Source of the DNA: CAUPWF01 sp963515125
GTDB taxonomy: Bacteria > Bacillota > Clostridia > Lachnospirales > Lachnospiraceae
Length of the DNA stretch: 64,000 nt
NCBI GenBank assembly: GCA_052116865.1
Contig: JBQKKG010000005.1
Coordinates: forward strand, 124,001 to 188,000
Direction of reading: 5' to 3'
The translations under genes were made by a program, and so were the position numbers. The notes under the pieces are model-generated. The model ran no database searches and was not told the origin of the DNA. It saw nothing but the letters and a program-made list of their open reading frames with translations. How positions within the stretch are numbered: position 1 is the first letter of the stretch; each line of letters begins with the position of its first letter. Positions 7,201 to 15,489 of this stretch are shown piece by piece.

Positions 7201-8160
7201 GTGTTTGATTTTAATAAACCTAATATTGAAATTACAGAAATTTCAGAAGACAAAAAGTATGGAAGATTTGTTGTAGAACCTTTGGAAAGAGGTTATGGAA
7301 CAACTCTTGGTAATTCCCTTAGAAGAATTATGCTTTCTTCTCTACCAGGTGCTGCAATTAGTCAAGTAAAAATCGAAGGAGTTTTACATGAATTTAGTTC
7401 GGTGCCAGGAGTGAAAGAAGACGTAACAGAGATCATAATGAACTTGAAATCATTGGCTATTAAAAATACTTCAGAAACAGATGAGGCCAAAACAGCATAC
7501 ATCGAGTTTGAAGGTGAAGGCGTTGTTACAGCAGCAGATATCCAAGTAGATCAAGACATTGAAATCATGAATCCTGAAACTGTTATTGCAACATTAAATG
7601 GTGGTGCAGATAGTAAGTTATATATGGAGCTTACTATTACAAGAGGCAGAGGGTACGTGAGTGCAGATAAAAATAAAGACGAAGAACTGCCGATAGCAGT
7701 AATTCCAATTGATTCAATCTACACGCCAGTTGAACGCGTGAACTTAACAGTACAAAATACACGTGTTGGACAAATTACGGATTATGATAAATTAACACTT
7801 GATGTATATACCAACGGTACTTTAGTTCCGGATGAGGCAGTAAGTTTAGCTGCTAAAGTTCTAAATGAACATTTAAAATTATTTATTGACCTATCAGAAG
7901 TAGCTCAAGCAGCAGAAGTTATGATTGAGAAGGAAGATGATGAAAAAGAAAAAGTATTAGAAATGAGTATTGACGAATTGGAACTTTCAGTTCGTTCGTA
8001 TAATTGTTTAAAAAGAGCTGGTATTAACACAGTGGAAGAGTTAACGAATAGAACTCCTGAAGATATGATGAAGGTACGTAACCTTGGCCGTAAATCTTTA
8101 GAAGAAGTGTTAGCAAAATTAAAAGAACTAGGTTTAGAATTAAGCCCAGGAGAAGAGTAA
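7201..8160 (+). CDS. rpoA: RNA polymerase alpha subunit
   Basis: This 319-residue protein starts at GTG after an AGGAGGTG site. The N-terminal assembly domain carries EPLERGYGTTLGNSLRRIMLSS-type family residues. The C-terminal domain, beginning near residue 250, contains LELSVRSYNCLKRAGINTVEEL and VRNLGRKSLEEV, the helix-hairpin-helix that touches UP-element DNA and regulators. It nucleates assembly of the polymerase. Length and order between rpsD and rplQ are normal for Firmicutes. Confidence 0.98.
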   Translation: MFDFNKPNIEITEISEDKKYGRFVVEPLERGYGTTLGNSLRRIMLSSLPGAAISQVKIEGVLHEFSSVPGVKEDVTEIIMNLKSLAIKNTSETDEAKTAYIEFEGEGVVTAADIQVDQDIEIMNPETVIATLNGGADSKLYMELTITRGRGYVSADKNKDEELPIAVIPIDSIYTPVERVNLTVQNTRVGQITDYDKLTLDVYTNGTLVPDEAVSLAAKVLNEHLKLFIDLSEVAQAAEVMIEKEDDEKEKVLEMSIDELELSVRSYNCLKRAGINTVEELTNRTPEDMMKVRNLGRKSLEEVLAKLKELGLELSPGEE

Positions 8161-8177
8161 ATGAAACCCGCATTTAG

Positions 8178-8227
8178 CTAGTAAGCCCGAAGTGCATAAC
8201 TAAATAACACTCTACTAGTAAGTCCGA
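8178..8227 (+). repeat. Imperfect 13-bp direct repeat in the rpoA-rplQ spacer
   Basis: CTAGTAAGCCCGA (8178-8190) recurs with one change as CTAGTAAGTCCGA (8215-8227), 37 bases apart. Between and after the copies, AACACT and AGTGTT could pair. The 108-base spacer holds no gene. The purpose is unknown; an RNA element or a remnant duplication are both possible. Confidence 0.55.
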
Positions 8228-8268
8228 TGAAGCGTAGTTTAGTGTTCCACTAATGGAGGAATATAGAA

Positions 8269-8805
8269 ATGGCAAGATATAGAAAACTTGGTAGAACATC
8301 TGACCAAAGAAAAGCATTAATTAGAAATCAAGTAACAGCATTGATTTCCAATGGTAAGATTGTTACTACGGAAGCAAAAGCAAAAGAAATTCGTAAGGTT
8401 GCTGAAGGATTAATTGCTTTGGCAGTAAAAGAAAAAGATAATTTTGATGAAGTTACAGTACAAGCTAAAGTAGCTCGTAAAGATAAAGATGGTAAAAGAG
8501 TAAAAGAAGTTGTTGATGGTAAAAAAGTAACTGTTTATGATGAAGTTGAAAAGACAATCAAAAAAGATCAATCAACTAAATTACATGCAAGAAGACAAAT
8601 GCTACAAGTTCTTTATTCAGTAAAGGAAGTGCCAACTGCTGCAGCTGGCAAGAAGAAAAATACAAAAGAAGTAGATTTAACTGAAAAATTATTCAATGAA
8701 ATAGCACCAAAATACGCTGACCGTAAAGGCGGATACACAAGAATCGTAAAAATTGGTTTACGTAAAGGTGATGCGGCTATGGAAGTACTTCTTGAATTAG
8801 TATAA
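8269..8805 (+). CDS. rplQ: 50S ribosomal protein L17 with a central insertion
   Basis: This 178-residue protein has the L17 N-terminus (RKLGRTSDQRKALIRNQVTALI) and C-terminus (KYADRKGGYTRIVKIGLRKGDAAMEVLLELV). It is about 50-60 residues longer than the usual 112-127. The excess is a charged, lysine-rich stretch at about residues 56-105 plus a short linker before the C-terminal part. L17 lies near the peptide exit tunnel, so the insertion probably extends on the ribosome surface. It ends the alpha operon. Confidence 0.95.
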   Translation: MARYRKLGRTSDQRKALIRNQVTALISNGKIVTTEAKAKEIRKVAEGLIALAVKEKDNFDEVTVQAKVARKDKDGKRVKEVVDGKKVTVYDEVEKTIKKDQSTKLHARRQMLQVLYSVKEVPTAAAGKKKNTKEVDLTEKLFNEIAPKYADRKGGYTRIVKIGLRKGDAAMEVLLELV

Positions 8806-8828
8806 TATACATTTGTATAAAAATGAGG

Positions 8829-8866
8829 GCAATATAACTAAAAATGTTATATTGCTTTTATTTTTG
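8829..8866 (+). terminator. Rho-independent terminator of the alpha operon
   Basis: GCAATATAAC (8829-8838) and GTTATATTGC (8846-8855) form a perfect 10-bp stem with a 7-base loop, followed at once by TTTTATTTTT. Confidence 0.9.
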
Positions 8867-9154
8867 CAAAATTTATTATATTAAAATGGATAATTAGTAC
8901 CAATATGTTACTAAAATCAATTATTTTTCTATAAAAATTGTCATTATTTATGGAAAATACTATTTACAATAGTATAAGAAAAAAATATTTGTGCAATAAG
9001 CTCAAAAATAAATAATTAAATAGGAAAAAATGAGTAAAAAATAGAATATTGTTATAAAAATATCATAATATATTGACTTAATATACAAAAACAGTTACTA
9101 TTAAGAAACCAAATATATTTATAGAAGAACTTAATAACAAGGAGGAAGTTAGTC
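8867..9154. other. AT-rich spacer before the alanine/glycine symporter
   Basis: This 288-base stretch has no ORF. It contains a small dyad ATACTAT/ATAGTAT (8957-8963 with 8969-8975), a possible operator, and the promoter described at 9073-9101. Nothing else stands out. Confidence 0.5.
9073..9101 (+). promoter_or_regulatory. Promoter of the AGCS symporter gene
   Basis: TTGACT (9073-9078) and TACTAT (9096-9101) are spaced by 17 bases, about 50 bases before the ATG. Confidence 0.65.
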
Positions 9155-10546
9155 ATGGGAGGGTTAGAAAACATAGTAAATGCAGTAAATGGTATTCTCT
9201 GGGATAAGAATATCTTGTTATTTTTGCTTGTTGGAACTGGAATCTGGTATACATTCAACTTAGGATTCATTCAGATTAGAGGCTTTGGCGAGGGCTTTAG
9301 AAGAACCTTTGGTGGATTATTTAAGAAAAGCGAAAGTGCTGGAAAAGATGGAATGTCACAATTTCAAGCTTTGGCAACAGCCATAGCAGCGCAAGTAGGT
9401 ACAGGAAATCTTGCAGGTGCAGCCACAGCTATTGCAGTTGGAGGACCAGGCGCGATATTTTGGATGTGGGTAAGTGCATTTTTTGGTATGGCAACAATAT
9501 ATGCAGAAGCCCTTATGGCACAAAAGTATAAGCAAGTTGGTGAAGATGGCACAGTCACTGGTGGACCAGTATACTACATCAAAGCAGCTTTTAAAGGTAC
9601 TTTTGGTAAAATATTAGCAGGAGCATTTGCGATTTTTATTATTTTAGCCCTAGGATTTATGGGAAATGCAGTACAATCCAATTCAATTGCAGCAGCATTT
9701 GATACAGCTTTTGGAATTAGTCCAATTATCGTTGGAGTGATTTTGGCTATATTAGGATTTGTAGTTTTTTCCGGTGGGATTAAAAGAATAGCACAAGTTA
9801 CAGAGACAGTTGTTCCAATCATGGCACTTTTCTATATTATTGGTGCGCTGATTGTTATAATAGCAAAATGGAGAAATATACCATTGGCATTTGAAGAAAT
9901 ATTTGTTGGAGCATTTGCACCTCAGGCTATTGCAGGCGGTGTTGTAGGAGCGACAATACAAAAAGCAATGAGTAAAGGCGTTGCTCGTGGGCTCTTTTCA
10001 AATGAAGCAGGTATGGGGTCTACACCTCATGCACATGCTGTAGCTAAAGTTGATCATCCGGCTGAACAAGGGTTTGTTGCTATGATGGGTGTATTTATTG
10101 ATACATTTGTTATCTTGAATTTAACCGCATTAGTAATCATAACAACAAGATCAGTAACACCAGATCAATCGATTGTAGGAACCGCTTTGACACAAGCTGG
10201 ATTCTCTTCAGTATTTGGAAAATTTGGAGAAATATTTATAGCAATATGTATGTTTTTCTTTGCTTTTTCGACTATAATTGGATGGTATTTCTTTGGTGAA
10301 GCAAATATTAAATACTTATTTGGAAGTAAAGCAGTAAAAATCTATGCAGTATTAGTATGTGTATGTGTATTTTTAGGAACATTGGGCGAAGTAAACATTG
10401 TTTGGACTATGTCCGATATGTTTAATGGTCTGATGGTTATACCAAACTTAATTGGTTTACTTGCTCTGACAGGAGTAGTCAAATCAGTACATAAAGATTA
10501 TATAAAACTAAATGGTGGCAAAATTAGTTCCAAGGGAAAGAAATAA
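9155..10546 (+). CDS. Sodium:alanine/glycine symporter (AGCS family)
   Basis: This 463-residue membrane protein has about 11 hydrophobic segments. Family stretches include GTGIWYTFNLGFIQIRGF, ATAIAAQVGTGNLAGAATAI (the ion/substrate-binding TM segment of AGCS proteins) and GLFSNEAGMGSTPHAHAVA. AGCS carriers couple Na+ (or H+) to uptake of alanine or glycine. It lies just before the glycine-riboswitch-controlled glycine reductase operon, which makes glycine the likely physiological substrate here; that is inference. It has its own promoter and a hairpin after its stop. Confidence 0.92.
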   Translation: MGGLENIVNAVNGILWDKNILLFLLVGTGIWYTFNLGFIQIRGFGEGFRRTFGGLFKKSESAGKDGMSQFQALATAIAAQVGTGNLAGAATAIAVGGPGAIFWMWVSAFFGMATIYAEALMAQKYKQVGEDGTVTGGPVYYIKAAFKGTFGKILAGAFAIFIILALGFMGNAVQSNSIAAAFDTAFGISPIIVGVILAILGFVVFSGGIKRIAQVTETVVPIMALFYIIGALIVIIAKWRNIPLAFEEIFVGAFAPQAIAGGVVGATIQKAMSKGVARGLFSNEAGMGSTPHAHAVAKVDHPAEQGFVAMMGVFIDTFVILNLTALVIITTRSVTPDQSIVGTALTQAGFSSVFGKFGEIFIAICMFFFAFSTIIGWYFFGEANIKYLFGSKAVKIYAVLVCVCVFLGTLGEVNIVWTMSDMFNGLMVIPNLIGLLALTGVVKSVHKDYIKLNGGKISSKGKK

Positions 10547-10563
10547 AATCTAAAATAATATGG

Positions 10564-10609
10564 ACTGAGTTAGTGACAAAGCCAGTGTTTGTGCCGTTGC
10601 TAACTCAGT
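10564..10609 (+). terminator. Hairpin at the end of the symporter gene
   Basis: ACTGAGTTAG (10564-10573) pairs perfectly with CTAACTCAGT (10600-10609), and inner ACAAA/TTTGT pairs extend it. No clear U-tract follows, so its efficiency as an intrinsic terminator is uncertain. Confidence 0.55.
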
Positions 10610-10643
10610 AATAGATAAATGTTATAATTTTATCGAAAAACTA

Positions 10644-10671
10644 TTTACATTTTTAGCAATTATGATATAAT
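10644..10671 (+). promoter_or_regulatory. Promoter of the glycine reductase operon
   Basis: TTTACA (10644-10649) and a consensus TATAAT (10666-10671) are spaced by 16 bases. They lie directly upstream of the glycine riboswitch, so initiation near 10678 would include the whole aptamer. Confidence 0.75.
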
Positions 10672-10689
10672 GAGTTCACAAGTGAATAT

Positions 10690-10902
10690 TCGTGGGTTGA
10701 TCTTTTATAAGAGAGAGTCTTATGACCGCCGAAGAGGAAAGAATAATTGGAATGTCATCTGATTATTTGAAACTTTCAGGCAAAAGGATTGTGAGAGGGA
10801 CCACCCTTTGAAAGTTTAAAACTATCGCTTTGATAGTATTAAACCTACAGAGCAACGACTTATTGCGTAGGATAGATTCCGTCGCAGTGAAGTCGTTTTT
10901 TT
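10690..10902 (+). promoter_or_regulatory. Glycine riboswitch (single recognisable aptamer) with terminator, controlling grd
   Basis: The glycine aptamer signatures CCGCCGAAG (10726-10734) and TTTCAGGCAAAAGG (10774-10787) occur once. After the aptamer comes a simple hairpin (GTTTAA/TTAAAC enclosing ACTATC/GATAGT, 10814-10844) in the place of a second aptamer, resembling the ghost aptamer of singlet glycine riboswitches. An intrinsic terminator follows: AACGACTT (10854-10861) with AAGTCGTT (10890-10897) and a T-run to 10902. CAAC at 10853-10856 can alternatively pair with GTTG at 10696-10699, which would break the terminator. Glycine would therefore be expected to switch the operon on. Confidence 0.9.
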
Positions 10903-11038
10903 ATTCTCTATAAAAATTGCAACTACATATTTGTTTATTAAATGGATCATATTAGGTATTTTTTTTACCTATATGTATAGATGAATTCTATGAGTATATT
11001 TGGTGTATCTATGAGAATTCTAAAGAGGAGTGTATCAA

Positions 11039-11416
11039 ATGAAGTTTCAGATTTTAACCAATAATCCATTGGTCTACGAAAAATTAAATAAGCAGTATGA
11101 AATACTTTACTTTGATATTACTTACAAAGAAGTACTTCTGAAAATTCGAGACCTTTGTCATGGTGGTCACAAGTTATTGACACACCCACTTTCAGGGAGT
11201 GTTAAGCCAAATGAGACACCTTATAAGTCAGTTATGATTTCTCCAAATAAGGGAAATACTGATTTAGAGTCCTTGGCAATTATTGAAAACTGTATTACTG
11301 CCTATGAGAAGTTTGATGAGTTAGGAAAACAATGGTCAAAAAGAGTATTGGAAGACTTTCAGCTAATTGATTATACATTAATTAGCAGCGGGATTGAATC
11401 CGCAATCATTATTTAA
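11039..11416 (+). CDS. grdX: GrdX family protein
   Basis: This 125-residue soluble protein is encoded first in the glycine reductase operon. Its start (MKFQILTNNPLVYEKLNKQY) and the motif GHKLLTHPLSGSVKPNETPYKS fit GrdX, a small conserved protein found only with grd genes. Its biochemical role is not known to me. A GTG at 11030 is in frame but overlaps the AAAGAGGAG site, so ATG 11039 is chosen. grdE follows after 35 bases. Confidence 0.85.
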   Translation: MKFQILTNNPLVYEKLNKQYEILYFDITYKEVLLKIRDLCHGGHKLLTHPLSGSVKPNETPYKSVMISPNKGNTDLESLAIIENCITAYEKFDELGKQWSKRVLEDFQLIDYTLISSGIESAIII

Positions 11417-11451
11417 CAAATAACAATAAAAAGAAAAAGGAGGATACTATT

Positions 11452-12732
11452 TTGAAGCTTGAATTAGGATATATCAATATCAAAGATATTGTGTTTGGAT
11501 CAGAATCAAAAGTAGAAAATGGTATTTTAACAGTTGACGAAGAAGCTGTTAAGGCAATTGTTCTTGAAGAAGAAAAAATTAAATCTGTGTCACTTGATAT
11601 CGCAAGACCTGGCGAAAGTGTAAGAATTACACCTGTTAAGGATGTTATTGAGCCACGTGTTAAAGTAGAAGGTAGAGGTGGAATTTTCCCAGGTATTATC
11701 AGTAAAGTAGATACCGTAGGAGAAGGCAAGACATATGCATTAAAAGGTATGGCAGTTGTAACTGCTGGAAAGATTGTTGGATTCCAAGAAGGTATTATCG
11801 ATATGACAGGCCCAGGAGCTGATTATACTCCATTTTCTAAATTAAATAATTTAGTTGTTGTATGTGAACCTGTAGAAGGAATCAAACAACATGATTATGA
11901 AAAAGCAGTAAGACTAGCTGGATTCAGAGTAGCTGTTTACCTTGGAGAGCTAGCACGTGCGTTAACTCCAGACGAAACAGAAGTATTTGAAACATGTACC
12001 ATTAAAGAAGGACTTGAAAAATACCCAGAACTTCCTAGAGTTGCATATGTTCAGATGCTACAGAGCCAAGGATTGTTACATGACACATATGTATATGGTG
12101 TAGATGCGAAGAAAACATTATCTACAATCATTAATCCAACAGAGGTTATGGATGGAGCTATTGTATCAGGAAACTGTGTATCAGCATGTGATAAGAACCC
12201 AACTTATGTTCACATGAACAACCCAGTTGTACATGATTTATTTGCAGAACATGGAAAAACAATTAATTTTGTTTGCCAGATTTTAACAAATGAAAATGTT
12301 TACCTTGCTGATAAGCAACGTTCTTCTGACTGGACAGCAAAATTATGTAAATTGTTAGATCTTGACGGAGTTATTGTATCACAGGAAGGATTTGGTAATC
12401 CAGATACTGACCTTATTATGAACTGTAAGAAAATTGAAGCAGAGGGTGTTAAAACTGTTATTATTACAGACGAATACGCTGGTCGAGATGGAAAATCTCA
12501 ATCATTAGCAGATGCAGATGTTGCTGCAGATGCATGTGTAACTGGTGGTAACGCAAATCAACTAATTGTTCTTCCAAAACTTGACAAAGTGATTGGAACA
12601 TTAGATTATGTTAATAAGATTGCTGGTGGTAACGAAGAAAGCTTACGTGCTGATGGTTCTATTGAGATAGAAATTCAAGCAATCACTGGTGCAACTAGTG
12701 AAACTGGATTCAATAAGCTTAGTGCAAGATAG
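11452..12732 (+). CDS. grdE: Glycine reductase component B, GrdE proprotein (alpha and beta subunits)
   Basis: This 426-residue proprotein starts at TTG, supported by the AAGGAGG site at 11438-11444. GrdE proteins cleave themselves at a cysteine, which becomes a pyruvoyl group that binds the amino group of glycine as a Schiff base. The expected cysteine is codon 242 here, in SGNCVSACDKNPTYVHMNNP, matching the position known from the Eubacterium acidaminophilum protein. With GrdB it forms the substrate-specific protein B that passes the carboxymethyl group to selenoprotein A. The context with grdA, C and D and the glycine riboswitch favours glycine over sarcosine or betaine. Confidence 0.95.
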   Translation: MKLELGYINIKDIVFGSESKVENGILTVDEEAVKAIVLEEEKIKSVSLDIARPGESVRITPVKDVIEPRVKVEGRGGIFPGIISKVDTVGEGKTYALKGMAVVTAGKIVGFQEGIIDMTGPGADYTPFSKLNNLVVVCEPVEGIKQHDYEKAVRLAGFRVAVYLGELARALTPDETEVFETCTIKEGLEKYPELPRVAYVQMLQSQGLLHDTYVYGVDAKKTLSTIINPTEVMDGAIVSGNCVSACDKNPTYVHMNNPVVHDLFAEHGKTINFVCQILTNENVYLADKQRSSDWTAKLCKLLDLDGVIVSQEGFGNPDTDLIMNCKKIEAEGVKTVIITDEYAGRDGKSQSLADADVAADACVTGGNANQLIVLPKLDKVIGTLDYVNKIAGGNEESLRADGSIEIEIQAITGATSETGFNKLSAR

Positions 12733-12751
12733 TGAAGGAGGATAAATAAGA

Positions 12752-14065
12752 ATGAGTAAATTAAGAGTAGTACATTATATTAATCAATTCTTCGCTAACA
12801 TCGGTGGAGAAGAAATGGCTCACGTACCAGCAGAATTAAGAGTTGGAGAAATCGTTGGACCAGGAATGGCATTTCAACAAGCGTTCGGAGAAGAAGCTGA
12901 AATTGTTGCAACAATTGTATGTGGGGACTCTTACTTCAATGAAAATTTAGACGAAGCAAAAGCTACAATTCTTGAAATGGTAAAGGGTCAAAATGCAGAC
13001 TTATTCTTAGCAGGTCCTGCTTTTAATGCTGGACGCTATGGTGTAGCATGTGGAACCATTGCAGACGCTGTACAAGAAGAATTAGATATCCCTGTATTGA
13101 CAGGAATGTACGTAGAAAACCCAGGTGCTGATATGTTCAAGAACAAAGTTTACATTGTTCCTACAAAGAATAGTGCAGCAGGCATGAGAGGTGCAGTAAA
13201 AGTTATGGCTCCTTTAGCTATGAAATTAGCTAAAAAAGAAGCAATTGGTGCATCTAGCGTAGAAGGATATATGCCTAATGGAATTCGTGTAAACTTCTTT
13301 GAAGAAGAAAGAGGTTCTAAACGTGCAGTTGATATGCTTATTAAAAAATTAGCAGACAAACCATTTGTAACAGAGTATCCAATGCCTTCATTTGATAAAG
13401 TTGATCCTAATTCAGCAGTGAAAGACATTACAAAAGCAAAAATTGCTCTTGTAACATCAGGTGGTATTGTTCCAAAAGGAAATCCAGATCATATCGAATC
13501 TTCAAATGCTTTGCGTTATGGCGAGTATGATATTGCAGGTGTGGATGATTTAACAGAAGCAACTTATGAAACGGCACATGGTGGATATGATCCAGTATAT
13601 GCAAATGAGGATTCTGACAGAGTTCTTCCTGTTGATGTATTACGTGACATGGAAAAAGAAGGAAGAATAGGAGAATTACATCACTTATTCTATACAACAG
13701 TTGGTAATGGTACAGCAGTTGCATCATCAAAAGCATTTGCAGCTGAATTTAGCCAAAAATTATTAGCAGACGGTGTGGATGCAGTGATTCTTACCTCTAC
13801 TTGAGGTACTTGTACACGTTGCGGTGCAACGATGGTTAAAGAAATTGAACGTGCAGGAATTCCTGTAGTTCATATGTGTACAGTAACTCCAATTTCTATG
13901 ACAGTTGGAGCGAACAGAATTGTTCCAACAATCGCAATTCCTCATCCACTTGGCAACCCAGCCTTAGATAAGGATGAAGAAAAGAGATTACGTCGTGACT
14001 TAGTGGAAAAAGCATTGGTTGCTTTAGAAACAGAAGTTGATGGACAGACAATTTTTGATAAATAA
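12752..14065 (+). CDS. grdB: Glycine reductase component B gamma subunit, selenoprotein GrdB
   Basis: Translation gives 437 residues if the in-frame TGA at 13802-13804 is read as selenocysteine (residue 351). The surrounding sequence VILTSTUGTCTRCGATMVKE is the known UxxCxxC active-site region of GrdB, where the selenolate attacks the bound glycine. Homology continues without a break on both sides of the TGA, from VVHYINQFFANIGGEE at the start to ALETEVDGQTIFDK at the end, so this is not a pseudogene. A SECIS hairpin lies just downstream of the codon. Annotation software would split it at 13804/13832. Confidence 0.95.
13802..13831 (+). promoter_or_regulatory. Selenocysteine codon and bacterial SECIS hairpin in grdB
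   Basis: The UGA at 13802-13804 is followed by CGTTGC (13817-13822), loop GGT (13823-13825) and GCAACG (13826-13831). A short perfect stem with G and U in the apical loop about 18 bases past the UGA fits the bacterial SECIS that recruits SelB. Confidence 0.8.
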
Positions 14066-14088
14066 TTAATATTATAACATTAACAATT

Positions 14089-14118
14089 GTAACGAGGAGT
14101 CTTTGGACTCTTCGTTAC
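14089..14118 (+). other. Hairpin between grdB and trxB
   Basis: The arms 14089-14100 and 14107-14118 pair over 12 positions (one G-U) around the loop CTTTGG. Only an A-rich stretch follows, so it is probably an mRNA stability or processing element rather than a terminator. Confidence 0.6.
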
Positions 14119-14140
14119 ATAAAGAAAAAGGAGAAACGTG

Positions 14141-15085
14141 ATGAGTAAGATTTATGACGTTATTATCTTAGGCGCTGGTCCAGGAGGATTAGCAGCAGGC
14201 TTATATGCAGGTAGAAGCTGTCTATCTACTCTAGTAATTGAAAAAGGAAAAGATGGCGGATTGATTGCAATTACAGATGAAATTGAGAACTATCCTGGAC
14301 AGATTGTTGATGGAGAGTCAGGTCCTTCTCTTATTGCTAGAATGACAGAACAAGTTGATAAATTTGGTGCAGAACGTGTTAGTGACGTTATTAAAGAAGT
14401 AGACTTTAGTGGCGACATTAAAAAATTAGTAGGTAGCAATGGTACCTATGAAGCGAAATCTATTGTAATTGCTACAGGTGCAACTCCTAGACCAATTGGT
14501 TGTAAGGGAGAAGCGGAATTCCTTGGAAAAGGTGTTTCATACTGTGCAACGTGTGATGCCAATTTCTTTGAGGATTTTGAAGTATTTGTTGTAGGTGGTG
14601 GAGATTCAGCAGTAGAAGAAGCAATGTATTTAACTAAATTTGCCAGAAAAGTAACATTGATTCATAGACGTGATGAATTACGTGCTGCAAAATCAATACA
14701 AGAAAAGGCATTTAAAAATCCTAAAGTAGAATTTATGTGGGATTCAGTAGTGGAAGAATTAGATGGAGATGGAATTCTTTCTAAGATGATTGTAAAAAAT
14801 GTTAAAACTGGAGAATTGACAACAGTAGAAGCAGACGAAGAAGATGGAATGTTTGGTGTATTTGGTTTTATTGGATACTTACCTAAGACAGAATTGTTTG
14901 AGGGAGTGTTAGATATGGAACGTGGATACTTATTAACGGATGAAGATTGCCATACAAATATCCCAGGGGTATATGCTGTTGGTGATGTGCGTAAGAAAAA
15001 ATTACGTCAAGTAGTAACTGCAGCAGCAGATGGTGCTATCGCAGCAATGGAAGCAGAAAAATATCTAGCGGAATTAGAATCGTAA
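14141..15085 (+). CDS. trxB: Thioredoxin reductase of the glycine reductase operon
   Basis: This 314-residue flavoenzyme has the FAD motif GAGPGGLAAGLYAGR near residue 10, the redox-active pair in YCATCDANFF, and a second nucleotide-binding motif VGGGDSAVEEAMYL followed by HRRDELRA. These are features of NADPH-dependent low-molecular-weight TrxB. It supplies electrons to the thioredoxin encoded next door, which re-reduces selenoprotein A after each catalytic cycle. A GTG at 14138 directly precedes ATG 14141; the ATG fits the GGAG spacing better. Confidence 0.93.
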   Translation: MSKIYDVIILGAGPGGLAAGLYAGRSCLSTLVIEKGKDGGLIAITDEIENYPGQIVDGESGPSLIARMTEQVDKFGAERVSDVIKEVDFSGDIKKLVGSNGTYEAKSIVIATGATPRPIGCKGEAEFLGKGVSYCATCDANFFEDFEVFVVGGGDSAVEEAMYLTKFARKVTLIHRRDELRAAKSIQEKAFKNPKVEFMWDSVVEELDGDGILSKMIVKNVKTGELTTVEADEEDGMFGVFGFIGYLPKTELFEGVLDMERGYLLTDEDCHTNIPGVYAVGDVRKKKLRQVVTAAADGAIAAMEAEKYLAELES

Positions 15086-15125
15086 GTTGGAAATAAATTC
15101 ATAAAATTAAAATGGAGGGTTAATC

Positions 15126-15443
15126 ATGTTAGAATTAACAAAGGAAACATTTGAAGAAGAAGTATTAAAAGCTGAAGATACAGTATTAGTTGATTTTTAT
15201 GGAGATGGTTGTGTGCCATGTCAAGCTTTGATGCCACATGTACACGCATACGCAGAGACTTATGGTGATAAAATTAAATTTACTGCACTAAATACAACAA
15301 AGGCACGTAGACTAGCTATTGGCCAAAAAATATTAGGGCTACCTGTAATTGCAATTTATAAAGGTGGAGAAAAAGTAGATGAAGTTGTAAAAGATGATGC
15401 AACTCCAGAAAGTATCGAAGAAATGATTAAAAAATATATTTAA
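15126..15443 (+). CDS. trxA: Glycine-reductase-type thioredoxin with GCVPC active site
   Basis: This 105-residue thioredoxin fold has the active site DGCVPCQ at about residues 28-34 instead of the usual WCGPC. Thioredoxins of amino-acid-fermenting clostridia with grd operons are known for this replacement of tryptophan and glycine. The cis-proline appears in LGLPVIAIYKGG. It lies between trxB and grdA, so it is most likely the dedicated electron donor to protein A. Confidence 0.93.
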   Translation: MLELTKETFEEEVLKAEDTVLVDFYGDGCVPCQALMPHVHAYAETYGDKIKFTALNTTKARRLAIGQKILGLPVIAIYKGGEKVDEVVKDDATPESIEEMIKKYI

Positions 15444-15489
15444 TCTTTCTATAAATCAAAACACAATTAAACACAAGGAGGAAATGTCA

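Noticed and set aside
13802..13834. grdB looks like two separate ORFs broken by a stop codon
   Set aside because: The TGA sits exactly at the family selenocysteine position and homology continues in the same frame. A good SECIS hairpin follows. It is a selenoprotein gene, not a pseudogene.
14141..15085. Ferredoxin-dependent flavin thioredoxin reductase
   Set aside because: The NADPH-type motifs VGGGDSAVEEA and HRRDELRA are intact, so NADPH is the more likely donor.
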